Source: Bacillus_BD sp963708895
GTDB lineage: Bacteria > Bacillota > Bacilli > Bacillales > Cytobacillaceae
DNA: 64,000 bases
Direction: 5' to 3'
Assembly (NCBI GenBank): GCA_963708895.1
Contig: CAVPUE010000002.1
Location: 765,964 to 829,963, forward strand
Every line of letters starts with the position of its first letter. The stretch's first letter is position 1. Below, piece after piece: positions 1 through 10,776 of this stretch. Made by a program: the position numbers and the translations under genes. The notes beneath the pieces were generated by a model. It ran no database searches. It saw nothing but the letters and a program-made list of their open reading frames with translations, and was not told the DNA's origin.

Positions 1-2
1 GT

Positions 3-542
3 GCAAAAATTACCATTGATTCTGCCTCTATGATGAATAAGGGATTAGAAGTAATTGAAGCACATTGGTTATTTGATCTTCCCTATGAAAAAATTGATGT
101 ACTCCTTCATAAAGAAAGTGTCATTCATTCAATGGTTGAATTTCATGATAGTAGTGTAATGGCGCAGCTAGGCAGTCCAGATATGAGAATCCCTATTCAA
201 TACGCTTTAACTTATCCAGATCGAATGTCACTTCCATCAGCAAAAAAACTAGATTTAGCTCAAATAGGTAAATTACATTTTCAAAAAATGGATTTAGATC
301 GTTTTCGTTGTTTAAAATATGCTTATGAAGCAGGAAAAGCAGGGGGATCTTATCCTACTGTTTTAAATGCAGCAAATGAAGCGGCTGTCGCAGCATTTTT
401 ATCTGGTCAAATTAAATTTTTACAAATAGAAGATCTTGTTGAAGAATCGTTGAATAGACATGAAAGAATAGAGAATCCGAGCTTAGCTGAAATTGAGGAA
501 ATTGATAAGAAAACTAGAGATTGGGTTGGAATGCAAATGTAA
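3..542 (+). CDS. dxr: 1-deoxy-D-xylulose 5-phosphate reductoisomerase, C-terminal part (cut by window start)
   Basis: DXR converts 1-deoxy-D-xylulose 5-phosphate to 2-C-methyl-D-erythritol 4-phosphate with NADPH, the first committed step of the MEP isoprenoid pathway in the cytosol. The frame is open from base 3 and begins inside the highly conserved KITIDSASMMNKGLEVIEA stretch of the catalytic domain. About 179 C-terminal residues are present, including the GSPDMRIPIQYAL segment and the helical C-terminal domain. The first half of the gene lies outside the window. The gene is followed 56 bp later by rseP, the usual Bacillus order. Confidence 0.96.
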   Translation, partial: AKITIDSASMMNKGLEVIEAHWLFDLPYEKIDVLLHKESVIHSMVEFHDSSVMAQLGSPDMRIPIQYALTYPDRMSLPSAKKLDLAQIGKLHFQKMDLDRFRCLKYAYEAGKAGGSYPTVLNAANEAAVAAFLSGQIKFLQIEDLVEESLNRHERIENPSLAEIEEIDKKTRDWVGMQM

Positions 543-598
543 TTAAAATAAAAATCTAATGTTGGTTTAACTTATCTTTTGATAAAGGTGGTATTATA

Positions 599-1865
599 TT
601 GACAACAGTTATAGCCTTCATTGTCATTTTTGGAGCACTAGTATTTTTTCATGAATTAGGACATTTAATCTTTGCAAAAAGGGCAGGAATTTTATGTCGC
701 GAATTTGCGATTGGTTTTGGTCCGAAAGTACTTTCATTTATGAAAAATGAAACCGTCTATACAATCCGGTTATTACCTATTGGAGGCTTTGTACGGATGG
801 CTGGTGAGGATCCAGAAATGGTTGAAATCAAGCCAGGCTACCGTGTCGGATTAGTATTGGATCATGAAGATAAAGTTCAAAAATTAGTTTTAAATAACAA
901 AGACAAGTATCCCAATGCTCTTGTCATGGAAGTAGAACATGCAGATATCGAACATGAGCTTGTGATAAAGGGTTATCTTGATGGAGATGAAGCAGAAAAA
1001 CTTCGTACTTTTCATATCCTTACCCAATGCTGTGTTAGTTGAAGATGGAATTGAATCACTCATTGCTCCATATGACCGACAATTTGCTTCAAAAACAGTT
1101 GGACAAAGAGCGATGGCGATATTTGCTGGACCGATGATGAATTTTATTTTAGCTTTTGTTATATTTTTGGTTATTGGCTTATTACAGGGAATTCCTTCTG
1201 ATGATCCGAGACTAGGGAAATTAACGGATGATGGTGCTGCAATTGAAGCAGGTCTAAAAGAAGGCGATCTGGTTCATTCTATTGATGATATTGAAATTTC
1301 AAGTTGGCTAGATGTCGTGGAAGTGATTCGTGAAAACCCCGATAATGAATTGACATTCAATGTAGAAAGAAATGGTGAAACGCTGGAAATTCTAGTAACT
1401 CCACAAGTGAATAAGCTTGAGGATGGACAAACTATTGGACTCATTGGTGTCTATAGTCCAACAGAAAAATCTCCACTGAAAGCCGTCCAATATGGTGCAA
1501 CTGAAACGTATTTTTGGACAAAAGCGATTTTTGCTGCAGTGGGTAAACTAGTGACAGGCCAATTTACGATTGATGCTCTTTCAGGTCCAGTTGGAATTTA
1601 TCAATCAACTGATATGGTTGCACAAAACGGAATTTTCTATTTAATGAGATGGGCAGGAATGCTAAGTATCAATTTAGGGATCATGAATCTTCTTCCAATT
1701 CCTGCTTTAGATGGTGGCCGCTTACTATTTTTTGCAGTTGAAGCGATTCGCGGTAAACCAATTGATCGTCAAAAAGAAGGAATGATTCATTTCTTAGGTT
1801 TTGCCTTATTAATGCTATTAATGTTAGTTGTGACTTGGAATGATATTCAAAGGTTCTTCTTGTAA
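599..1865 (+). CDS. rseP: Site-2 intramembrane zinc metalloprotease RseP/RasP (one frameshift)
   Basis: Membrane protease that cleaves anti-sigma factors and leftover signal peptides within the membrane. A TTG start is chosen at 599 because AAAGGTGG lies just upstream and the protein begins with the hydrophobic first helix. The zinc motif HELGH is at residues 18-22, a PDZ domain lies in the middle, and the second metal-ligand motif (LLPIPALDGGRLL) is near the end, followed by further membrane helices. The frame breaks once between about 1000 and 1035: the first part runs to residue 140 (LRTFHI) and the rest resumes one base over at LPNAVLVEDG. Removing one base restores a protein of about 421 residues, the usual length. 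A sequencing indel is the likely cause. Confidence 0.93.
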
Positions 1866-1888
1866 TTGACGACGTTTAACCTTTAAGT

Positions 1889-1931
1889 GGTGGGGGGATT
1901 GGAAGTTCCTCCACCATGTTTATGTTTTTTT
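1889..1931 (+). terminator. Rho-independent terminator after rseP
   Basis: A GGTGG...CCACC stem extended by several G-C and G-T pairs, followed by a T-rich tract. It separates the dxr-rseP group from proS. I saw no T-box features in the rest of the short proS leader. Confidence 0.7.
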
Positions 1932-1978
1932 AGGTAGGTCATTAATGTAATTATCAAACTATTTAGAGGTGCAAGCAT

Positions 1979-3682
1979 ATGAAACAAAGTATGACACTTA
2001 TTCCAACATTAAGAGAAGTACCTGCAGACGCAGAGATTAAAAGTCATCAACTATTATTGCGTGCAGGGTTTATGAGACAAAATGCTAGTGGAGTCTATAG
2101 TTATTTACCATTAGCTAAACGTGTTCTTCAAAAAATAGAACAAATTATTCGTGAAGAAATGGATGCGACAGGCGCAGTAGAGTTATTGATGCCTACTTTA
2201 CAACAAGCAGAGCTATGGCAAGAGTCTGGTAGATGGAATACATATGGACCAGAATTAATGCGAATTCATGACCGTCATAACCGCGAATTTGCGTTAGGTC
2301 CAACACATGAAGAAGTAATTACTAGCCTAGTGAAAGATGATGTTAAATCATATAAACGCTTACCTCTTTCACTTTATCAAATTCAAACAAAATTTCGTGA
2401 TGAAAAGAGACCTCGCTTTGGATTATTAAGAGGTAGAGAGTTTATTATGAAAGACTGTTATTCATTTCATTCATCACAAGAAAGTTTAGGTGAAACATAC
2501 GATAGAATATTCCAAGCCTACTCTAATATTTTAACTCGTTGTGGACTTAATTTCCGTGCGGTGATTGCTGACTCAGGAGCAATGGGTGGTAAAGATACTC
2601 ATGAGTTTATGGTTCTTTCTGATGTTGGTGAAGATACCATTGCTTATTCGGATACATCTTCATATGCTGCCAATATTGAGATGGCACCGGTGGTTACACA
2701 ATATGAGAAAAGCACTGAAGAAGCAAAGGAAGTCGAAAAGGTTTTAACTGAAAATCAAAAAACGATTGCAGATGTGTCTTCTTTCTTAAATGTACAAGAA
2801 CAACAATGTATCAAATCATTACTTTTTAAAGTGGATGAACAATTTGTTTTAGTACTTGTGCGCGGGGATCATGAAGTAAATGATATTAAATTGAAAAACC
2901 TTTATCAGGCTGGCACTGTAGAATTAGCAGATCCTGAGGAAACATTAAAGGTACTAGGTTGTACAGTTGGTTCGGTTGGACCAGTAGGTGTATCAAATGT
3001 AGAAGTCATTGCAGACCATGCCGTTAAAGCGATTGTGAATGGTGTATGTGGTGCAAATGAAGAAAATTATCACTATGTAAATGTAAACGCTGATCGTGAC
3101 TTTCAGGTTTCTCGATATGAAGATATACGTTTTATACAAGTTGGTGATCCTTCACCAGATGGTCAAGGGAAGATTCTTTTTGCTAAAGGAATTGAAATAG
3201 GTCATATCTTCAAATTAGGTACACGCTATAGTGAAGCTATGAACGCTGTTTACTTAGATGAAAATGGTCGATCCCAACCATTTATTATGGGATGTTATGG
3301 CATTGGGGTTTCAAGAACGATGGCAGCGATCGCAGAGCAATACAATGATGATAAAGGATTAACTTGGCCTGTACATGTTTCTCCTTTTGATGTCCATCTG
3401 ATTGCAGTCAATATGAAAGATGAAGCACAAGTAGAGTTAGCAGAGAAATTATATAATCATTTGAAACAAAATCGTTTTGATTTGTTGTTTGATGATCGCA
3501 CAGAACGTGCAGGTGTCAAATTTGCTGATAGTGATTTAATTGGCTTACCAATTAGAATTACAGTTGGTAAGAAGGCAAATGAAGGAATTGTAGAAGTGAA
3601 GGTTCGTAAGACTGGTGAAATGCGGGAAATTCATTATGAAGAGATCGTGACGACTATTACCGAAATGTTAGCATCTTTATAG
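1979..3682 (+). CDS. proS: Prolyl-tRNA synthetase, bacterial type
   Basis: Charges tRNA-Pro with proline in the cytosol. The 567-residue protein is intact and of normal length for the bacterial ProS form with an inserted editing domain. The class II motif 2 (FRDEKRPRFGLLRGREF) is near residue 140, the editing insertion lies between roughly 230 and 400, motif 3 (GCYGIGVSRTMAA) is near 440, and a C-terminal anticodon-binding domain follows. The ATG at 1979 has AGAGGTG upstream. The gene stands between two terminators, so it may be transcribed alone. Confidence 0.98.
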   Translation: MKQSMTLIPTLREVPADAEIKSHQLLLRAGFMRQNASGVYSYLPLAKRVLQKIEQIIREEMDATGAVELLMPTLQQAELWQESGRWNTYGPELMRIHDRHNREFALGPTHEEVITSLVKDDVKSYKRLPLSLYQIQTKFRDEKRPRFGLLRGREFIMKDCYSFHSSQESLGETYDRIFQAYSNILTRCGLNFRAVIADSGAMGGKDTHEFMVLSDVGEDTIAYSDTSSYAANIEMAPVVTQYEKSTEEAKEVEKVLTENQKTIADVSSFLNVQEQQCIKSLLFKVDEQFVLVLVRGDHEVNDIKLKNLYQAGTVELADPEETLKVLGCTVGSVGPVGVSNVEVIADHAVKAIVNGVCGANEENYHYVNVNADRDFQVSRYEDIRFIQVGDPSPDGQGKILFAKGIEIGHIFKLGTRYSEAMNAVYLDENGRSQPFIMGCYGIGVSRTMAAIAEQYNDDKGLTWPVHVSPFDVHLIAVNMKDEAQVELAEKLYNHLKQNRFDLLFDDRTERAGVKFADSDLIGLPIRITVGKKANEGIVEVKVRKTGEMREIHYEEIVTTITEMLASL

Positions 3683-3685
3683 GAG

Positions 3686-3722
3686 AAAAAGAGTTATCAC
3701 GATCCTTGTGATAACTCTTTTT
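3686..3722 (+). terminator. Rho-independent terminator after proS
   Basis: Perfect stem AAAAAGAGTTATCAC / GTGATAACTCTTTTT with a 7-base loop, starting four bases after the proS stop codon. Confidence 0.95.
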
Positions 3723-3768
3723 ACAGTCTACTTACACGCATTGCTGCTATTTGTAAAAAGAGATTCCT

Positions 3769-3797
3769 GCCTAAAAGAAGTAGAGGTATGTTATAAT
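3769..3797 (+). promoter_or_regulatory. Candidate sigma-A promoter of polC (extended -10)
   Basis: TG-T-TATAAT extended -10 box at 3789-3797, about 55 bases before the polC start codon. The -35 region is poor, so the call rests on the extended -10 and its position just after the proS terminator. Confidence 0.5.
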
Positions 3798-3851
3798 ACT
3801 TCCTATCAAATCTTCTTCAAGATAGAAATATAAAAAGGGGGAGAGAACTTA

Positions 3852-6800
3852 ATGGATAATGAAACTGAAAGAATAGAGCGATTTCAGCTCTTACTCCAAC
3901 AACTGCAACTGACTGAAGATGCCATTGTTCCGTACTTCTTAAATGCCCAAATTGAAAAATTGGTCATTGATAAGAAAGCTAGAAAATGGCATTTTCATTT
4001 TTGGTTTCAACAAATACTTCCATACAACGTTTTAATAAAGTTTTTAAATCAACTTGAGAAAACTTTTTCCCATATTGCTAAGACTTCTTATTCCATAAAA
4101 GTAAGCGATCCGCAATACTCAGATCAATTAGTGAAAGAATATTGGAGCCATTGTCTAATAGAGCTTGATGGAATATCGCCACCACTCGCTAAAGTCTTAA
4201 ATGAACAGATTCCCACGATTCACGGAAACAAAGTAATCATAAAAGTTAGAAGTGAAGTGGAAAGTCTAGCACTTAAAAGAAAATATACAAATCTGATTTC
4301 ACAAATCTATCAAAACTATGGTTTTCCACCATTAGTCTGTGAAACGGAAATCAATGTCGAACAGTCGTCCGAAGAGTATGAGAAATTCCTGCAAAATAAA
4401 CAAAAAGAGGATCAAGAACGAGGTCTTCAAGCATTAGTTGACATGCAAAAACAAGAAGAAAAAGCAGTTGATGTTTCGGATAGTGGTCCGCTTGTCATTG
4501 GTTTAACGATTCGAGATGATACTGAATTTAAGAGACTTGAAGAAATTATCGATGAAGAGCGTCGTGTTGCAATCGAAGGTTATGTATTTAGTGCTGAAAC
4601 GAAGGAATTACGTAGTGGCCGTACTTTATTAACCTTTAAAATCACAGATTATACGAGTTCGATTATGGTTAAAATGTTTTCTCGTGATAAAGAGGATGCA
4701 GCCCAATTTACTCGCGTGAAAAAAGGAATGTGGTTAAAGGTTCGCGGTAGTATTCAAAATGATACATTTGTTCGCGACCTTGTTATGATTGGAAATGATA
4801 TTAATGAACTTAAGGCTCCAACACGTCAAGATCTGGCACCGGAAAATGAAAAACGCGTTGAATTACATTTACACAGTCCAATGAGTCAAATGGACGCTGT
4901 TTCTTCTGTAAGTGCTTTAGTAGGTCAAGCTAAAAAATGGGGTCATAAAGCAATTGCCATTACCGACCATGCCGTCGCCCAATCTTTCCCTGAAGCATTT
5001 AGTGCTGGGAAACAAAATGATATTAAAATTCTATATGGTGTGGAAGCAAATCTAGTAGATGATGGTGTCCCAATCGCTTATAATTCAGCACATCGAAAGT
5101 TAGCGGATGATACCTATGTGGTATTTGACGTTGAAACAACAGGGTTATCGGCTGTGTATGATACGATTATTGAACTCGCAGCAGTAAAGATCAAAAATGG
5201 TGAAATCATTGATCGATTTGAATCTTTTGCAAATCCACATAAGCCACTAAGTGCTACGATTATTAATTTAACGAGTATCACGGATGATATGCTTCAAGAT
5301 GCACCAGAGGTTGAAGCTGTCTTAAAAAGGTTTCACAGATGGGCTGAAGATGCAGATTTTTGTTGCTCATAATGCCTCTTTTGATATGGGATTTTTGAAT
5401 GTAGGCTATAAAAAAGTCGGGTTAGAAAAGGCAGCCAATCCGGTTATTGATACACTTGAATTAGGTCGTTTATTGTATCCAGAGTTAAAAAATCATCGAT
5501 TAAATACATTAGCTAAAAAGTTGGATGTTGAATTAACTCAACATCACCGTGCGATTTATGATGCAGAAGCAACCGGATATATTCTTCTTAAAATGTTACG
5601 TGATGCTGCTGAAAAAGAAATAGAATATCATGATCAACTTAATGATCATATGGGTCAAGGTAACGCCTACCAACGCTCTAGACCTCATCATTGTACATTG
5701 CTTGCACAAACGGATGTGGGTCTCAAAAATTTATTTAAATTAATTTCTTTAGCCCATCTCCAGTACTTTTATCGAGTTCCTCGAATTCCACGTTCACAAA
5801 TTGAAAAATACCGTGAAGGGATTTTAATTGGTTCAGCTTGTGATAAAGGGGAAGTTTTCGAAGGAATGATGCAAAAAGGTCCTGAAGAAGTTGAAAAAAT
5901 TGCAGAGTTCTATGATTATTTAGAAGTACAACCGAAAGAAGTTTATCAACATTTAATGGAATTAGAACTGATTAAAGATGAGAAATCTTTAGAGGAAATC
6001 ATCGAGAATATCGTAAAACTAGGTGACAAATTAAATATACCTGTTGTTGCTACTGGTAATGTCCATTATTTAAATCCAAATGATAAGGTTTATCGAGAAA
6101 TATTGGTTCGTTCTCAAGGTGGGGCTAATCCATTAAATCGTCATAAATTACCAGATGTTCATTTTAGAACAACAGATGAAATGCTTGATGCATTTTCATT
6201 TTTAGGGAAAGAAAAAGCAAAAGAGATTGTTGTCCATAATACGAATAAAATAGCTGATATGATTGATGAAGTTAAACCAATCAAAGATGAGCTATATACA
6301 CCTAAAATTGAAGGTGCAGAAGATGAAATACGTAATATGAGTTATAAAATGGCTAAACAAATATATGGTGATTCGTTACCGGAGATTGTTGAAGCTAGAC
6401 TTGAAAAAGAGTTAAATAGTATTATCGGAAATGGATTTTCCGTTATTTATTTAATTTCTCATAAGTTAGTAAAAAAATCGATTGAAGATGGATATTTGGT
6501 TGGTTCTCGTGGTTCTGTAGGTTCGTCATTTGTCGCCACGATGACAGAAATCACAGAAGTGAATCCATTACCGCCTCATTATATTTGTCCAAATTGTAAG
6601 CACTCAGAATTTTTTAATGATGGATCAGTAGGTTCTGGGTTTGATTTACCTGATAAAAATTGCCCTAACTGTGATGCTATCTATATAAAAGAAGGTCAAG
6701 ATATTCCATTTGAAACGTTCTTAGGTTTCAAGGGCGATAAAGTTCCTGATATTGATTTAAACTTTTCTGGTGAATATCAGCCACTTGCCCATGATTATAC

Positions 6801-8166
6801 AAAAGTATTGTTTGGTGAAGATTATGTTTACCGTGCAGGTACAATCGGAACGGTTGCAGATAAAACAGCTTTTGGATATGTGAAAGGCTATCAGCAGGAT
6901 CATAATCTTCAGCTTCGAGGTGCTGAGATTGAAAGACTTGCAACAGGTTGTACAGGAGTAAAACGGACGACAGGTCAGCATCCAGGTGGAATTATCGTTA
7001 TCCCAGATTATATGGATATCTTCGATTTTACACCTATCCAGTTTCCTGCAGATGATCGAAAATCTGAATGGCGAACAACCCATTTTGATTTCCATTCCAT
7101 CCATGATAATGTGTTAAAGCTTGATATTTTAGGACATGACGATCCAACCGTGATCAGAATGCTACAAGATTTAAGCGGCATCGATCCGAAAACCATTCCA
7201 ACGGATGATCCTGAGGTCATGAAAATTTACAGTAGTACAGAATCATTAGGTGTGACTGAAGAACAGATTATGTGTAAAACCGGGACACTAGGAATTCCTG
7301 AATTTGGTACACGGTTTGTTAGACAAATGCTGGAAGACACAAAGCCAACAACATTCTCTGAACTCGTCCAAATTTCAGGTTTATCACATGGAACGGATGT
7401 ATGGCTTGGAAATGCCCAAGAGTTAATTCACAATAAAATATGTACATTGCCAGAAGTAATTGGTTGTCGTGACGACATCATGGTGTATTTAATTTATCAA
7501 GGTCTAGAGCCTTCATTAGCCTTTAAAATTATGGAATCCGTTCGTAAAGGAAAAGGCTTAACAGAAGATATGGAAACAGAAATGCGAAAAAATGAAGTCC
7601 CTGAATGGTATATTGATTCTTGTAAAAAAATTAAATATATGTTCCCTAAGGCGCACGCGGCAGCCTATGTGTTAATGGGTGTTCGTGTAGCTTATTTTAA
7701 AGTGCACCATCCCATTTTATATTATGCAGCATATTTTACTGTACGTGCAGAGGACTTTGATTTGGATTCAATGGCAAAAGGTTCGAATTCAATTCGTGCT
7801 CAGATTGAGGATATCAATGCAAAGGGTCTTGAGGCTTCTAATAAGGAAAAAAACTTATTAACGGTTTTAGAGCTGGCTTTAGAAATGTGTGAACGCGGCT
7901 TTTCATTTCAAACGGTTGATTTATATCGCTCTAGTGCCAATGAGTTTATTATTGATGGGAATTCATTAATTCCACCATTTAATGCAATCCCAGGTCTTGG
8001 TACGAACGCCGCTTTCAATATTGTCAAGGCACGGGAAGAGGGAGAGTTTTTATCAAAAGAAGATCTCCAAAAAAGAGGGAAGGTTTCTAAAACGATTTTA
8101 GAATTTCTCGATCAACAAGGTTGTCTAGAATCTTTACCAGATCAGAATCAGTTATCCTTGTTTTAG
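3852..8166 (+). CDS. polC: DNA polymerase III alpha subunit, PolC type (one frameshift)
   Basis: Replicative DNA polymerase of low-GC Gram-positives with built-in 3'-5' proofreading. In order: N-terminal domain, OB-fold around residues 230-330, split PHP domain (VELHLHSPMSQMDAVSS), DEDD exonuclease starting at VVFDVETTGL near residue 424, zinc-binding CPNC...CPNC pair, and the polymerase palm/fingers (KVPDIDLNFSGEYQ). The reading frame shifts by +1 at about 5341-5360, inside the exonuclease: ...RWAEDA joins IFVAHNASFD in the next frame. Correcting it gives about 1437 residues, the length of B. subtilis PolC. The enzyme is essential and both halves are fully conserved, so the shift is probably a sequence error. 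GGGGGAGAG precedes the ATG. Confidence 0.96.
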
Positions 8167-8201
8167 AAAGATCACTCATGTGACGAGTGTCAAGCTCCCG
8201 T

Positions 8202-8230
8202 TTGCATTAAATATTTGGATATGTTATAGT
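8202..8230 (+). promoter_or_regulatory. Candidate sigma-A promoter of the rimP-nusA-infB operon
   Basis: TTGCAT at 8202-8207, a 17-base spacer, and TATAGT at 8225-8230 preceded by TG (extended -10). It lies at the start of the 287-bp polC-rimP spacer, upstream of the leader hairpins. Confidence 0.55.
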
Positions 8231-8265
8231 TTTATTGGAAATACTAAGGATAACTCTGGTAACTA

Positions 8266-8405
8266 AGAGTGGGGCAACCCACTCTTTCGTATTGTGTAGA
8301 CCTATTTTTTACCATTTTAACAATACGCTTGAAACGTAACTCCTGTGCTCCAAGCTATCTTTCATGCAAGAATGCATGTGATAGCATAAGCAAATGACAG
8401 GAGTT
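8266..8405 (+). ncRNA. Structured RNA leader of the rimP operon (two hairpins, possible attenuator)
   Basis: A first hairpin (AGAGTGGG gcaa CCCACTCT, 8266-8285, 8 perfect pairs) is followed by a nested structure. The outer stem AACTCCTGT/ACAGGAGTT pairs 8338-8346 with 8397-8405, the middle stem GCTATC/GATAGC pairs 8354-8359 with 8380-8385, and the apical stem CATGCA/TGCATG closes on a four-base loop. TTTTG follows, so the second structure could act as a weak terminator or attenuator ahead of rimP. I recognise no named RNA family. Confidence 0.5.
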
Positions 8406-8453
8406 TTGTAATTTATTCAAGTTTATTAGCCTTTTGAGCAAAGGAGGGATTCT

Positions 8454-8924
8454 GTGAGCAAAGTAATTGATACAGTAAATCAATTAATGACACCGATAGT
8501 AGATGAAATGGGACTCGAGCTTGTGGATATCGAGTATGTGAAAGAAGGAAAAGATTGGTTTCTTCGTGTTTTTATTGATAAGCCTGCAGGTATTGATATC
8601 GAGGAATGTGGATTAGTGAGTGAGAAATTAAGTGAAAAGCTTGATGAATTAGATCCTATTACCCATAATTATTTTCTTGAAGTGTCCTCACCAGGTGCAG
8701 AGCGTCCTTTAAAAAAGAAACAGGATTTTGAAAAAACAATTGGAAAAAATGTGTACATTAAAACATTTGAACCATTAAATGGTGAAAAACAATTTGAAGG
8801 TGTTTTAGTAGAATTTGATGGAGCCAATGTAACCGTTGAAATCAAAATAAAAACTAGAAAAACACTTGTAACAATTCCTTATGAAAAAATTGCAAATGCT
8901 AGGCTAGCTGTCACCTTTTCATAA
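8454..8924 (+). CDS. rimP: Ribosome maturation factor RimP
   Basis: Cytosolic factor needed for 30S subunit maturation. It has 156 residues, with the N-terminal alpha/beta domain (EMGLELVDIEYVKEG) and the SH3-like C-terminal domain, and the family motif SSPGAERPL near residue 80. The GTG start at 8454 sits seven bases after AAGGAGGG. It heads the conserved rimP-nusA-rnpM-ylxQ-infB operon. Confidence 0.97.
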   Translation: MSKVIDTVNQLMTPIVDEMGLELVDIEYVKEGKDWFLRVFIDKPAGIDIEECGLVSEKLSEKLDELDPITHNYFLEVSSPGAERPLKKKQDFEKTIGKNVYIKTFEPLNGEKQFEGVLVEFDGANVTVEIKIKTRKTLVTIPYEKIANARLAVTFS

Positions 8925-8958
8925 TGAAAGGATTCAAGATTAAGGGGGAACCATTCTT

Positions 8959-10155
8959 ATGAGCAGTGAATTACTTGATGCTCTAGTACTACTTGAAAAA
9001 GAAAAAGGCATTTCGAGAAATGTCATTATCGAAGCAATTGAGGCAGCGCTTATTTCAGCTTATCGTCGAAATTATAATCAAGCACAAAACGTCAGAATCG
9101 ATATTAACTTTGGAACCGGTACAATGCGAGTTTTTGCCCGTAAAGAAGTAGTTGATCAAGTATTCGATCCTCGACTTGAAATATCTTTAGAAGATGCAAA
9201 AAAAATAAATCCTAATTATCAAATTGAGGATATTGTAGAACTGGAAGTAACACCAAAGGAATTTGGCAGAATTGCTGCTCAAACAGCCAAACAAGTTGTG
9301 ACGCAACGAGTACGTGAAGCTGAACGTGGAATTATCTATTCAGAATTCATTGATCGTGAAGAAGATATTATGACAGGGATTGTACAAAGACAGGATTCTA
9401 AATTTATTTATGTCAGTCTCGGTAAAATTGAAGCGATTTTACCAAGTAATGAACAAATGCCGAATGAAAGATATAAGCCACATGATCGCATTAAAGTATT
9501 TTTAACGAAAGTTGAAAAAACAACAAAAGGTCCGCAAATCTATGTGTCCCGTACACATCCTGGATTATTAAAAAGATTATTTGAAATTGAAGTCCCTGAA
9601 ATTTATGATGGAACGGTTGAAATTAAATCTGTTGCACGTGAAGCAGGAGATCGTTCGAAAATCTCTGTTCATTCAGATAACTCGGAAGTGGATGCCGTTG
9701 GTTCATGTGTAGGTCCTAAAGGATCTCGCGTACAAGCGATTGTAAATGAGCTGAAAGGTGAAAAAATTGATATCGTTAAATGGTCTTCTGATCCGGTCGT
9801 ATTTGTGGCAAATGCATTAAGTCCTTCTAAGGTGCTAGATGTCATGGTAAATGAAGCAGAAAAAGCAACAACCGTAATTGTTCCTGATTATCAACTTTCA
9901 TTGGCAATTGGTAAACGTGGGCAAAATGCAAGATTAGCAGCCAAACTTACGGGTTGGAAAATCGATATTAAATCAGAAACCGATGCACGTGCTGCGGGGA
10001 TTTATCCGCGAGAGGAATCATTATTAAGTTATGATCAACACGATGAAGAAGATGACTATGAATTAAATGATGATCGTGATAACACTTTAGATTTTGATGA
10101 TGAAAATCTGTTAAGTGATATCGATGATGAGCAAGACGAGAAAGAATATAAGTAA
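8959..10155 (+). CDS. nusA: Transcription termination/antitermination factor NusA
   Basis: RNA polymerase-binding factor that modulates pausing, termination and antitermination. The 398 residues contain the N-terminal polymerase-binding domain, an S1 domain (GIVQRQDSKFIYVSLGKIE) and two KH domains (SCVGPKGSRVQAI and LAIGKRGQNARLAAKL). The last 45 or so residues are a strongly acidic Asp/Glu tail, making this protein somewhat longer than B. subtilis NusA. AAGGGGGAA precedes the ATG. Confidence 0.97.
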   Translation: MSSELLDALVLLEKEKGISRNVIIEAIEAALISAYRRNYNQAQNVRIDINFGTGTMRVFARKEVVDQVFDPRLEISLEDAKKINPNYQIEDIVELEVTPKEFGRIAAQTAKQVVTQRVREAERGIIYSEFIDREEDIMTGIVQRQDSKFIYVSLGKIEAILPSNEQMPNERYKPHDRIKVFLTKVEKTTKGPQIYVSRTHPGLLKRLFEIEVPEIYDGTVEIKSVAREAGDRSKISVHSDNSEVDAVGSCVGPKGSRVQAIVNELKGEKIDIVKWSSDPVVFVANALSPSKVLDVMVNEAEKATTVIVPDYQLSLAIGKRGQNARLAAKLTGWKIDIKSETDARAAGIYPREESLLSYDQHDEEDDYELNDDRDNTLDFDDENLLSDIDDEQDEKEYK

Positions 10156-10173
10156 GACCAAGGAGGGATCAAG

Positions 10174-10455
10174 GTGGCAAGCCCAAAAAAAATTCCTTTG
10201 CGTAAATGTGTCGTAACAGGTGAAATGAGGCCTAAAAAAGAATTGATACGAATCGTTCGTTCAAAAGAAGGAGTCGTTTCTGTTGATTTAACAGGTAAAA
10301 AATCGGGTAGGGGCGCATACCTTTCCTTGGATAAAGAAACAGTCCTTACAGCAAAAAAGAAAAATGTGTTAGCAAACCACTTACAAGTACCAATTGATGA
10401 TTCTATATATGAAGAGTTACTGCAACTTATAGAAGAGGGGAATCAAATATCCTAA
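10174..10455 (+). CDS. rnpM: RNase P modulator RnpM (YlxR family)
   Basis: Small basic RNA-binding protein of 93 residues. The family is conserved between nusA and infB, and the B. subtilis protein has been reported to bind and modulate RNase P. The signature RKCVVTGEMRPKKELIRIVR is at the N-terminus and GRGAYLS in the middle. The GTG start at 10174 follows AAGGAGGG. The stop overlaps the next start codon by one base, suggesting translational coupling. Confidence 0.93.
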   Translation: MASPKKIPLRKCVVTGEMRPKKELIRIVRSKEGVVSVDLTGKKSGRGAYLSLDKETVLTAKKKNVLANHLQVPIDDSIYEELLQLIEEGNQIS

Positions 10456-10757
10456 TGGATAGACAGAAGTGGATATCATTAGTAGGTTTAGCCAATCGAG
10501 CGGGGAAAATAATATCAGGTGAAGAGTTATCCGTTAAGGAAATTCGGAACGGAAAAGCGAAACTAATTCTGTTATCGGCAGATGCTTCTGCCAATACAAC
10601 AAAAAAAATAACAGATAAATGTAGATCCTATCATGTGCCAATAAAAATGATTGAAAATCGTGAAACACTTGGACATGCGATTGGAAAAGAAGCCCGTGTG
10701 GTTATTTCCATTTTAGATGAGGGATTTGCAAAAAAGTTAATGACGCTGCTCGATTAA
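10455..10757 (+). CDS. ylxQ: L7Ae-family RNA-binding protein YlxQ
   Basis: A 100-residue protein of the ribosomal L7Ae/L30e fold, predicted to bind kink-turn RNA. It shows the family features GLANRAGKIISGEE and KLILLSADAS. The start overlaps the rnpM stop (TAATG), and infB begins 19 bases downstream. The precise role is not established. Confidence 0.93.
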   Translation: MDRQKWISLVGLANRAGKIISGEELSVKEIRNGKAKLILLSADASANTTKKITDKCRSYHVPIKMIENRETLGHAIGKEARVVISILDEGFAKKLMTLLD

Positions 10758-10776
10758 TTTCAGCGGGGGTGAAAGT

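Noticed and set aside
1866..1978. T-box leader for proS
   Set aside because: The 113-bp spacer is too short and has no T-box sequence; it is mostly the rseP terminator.
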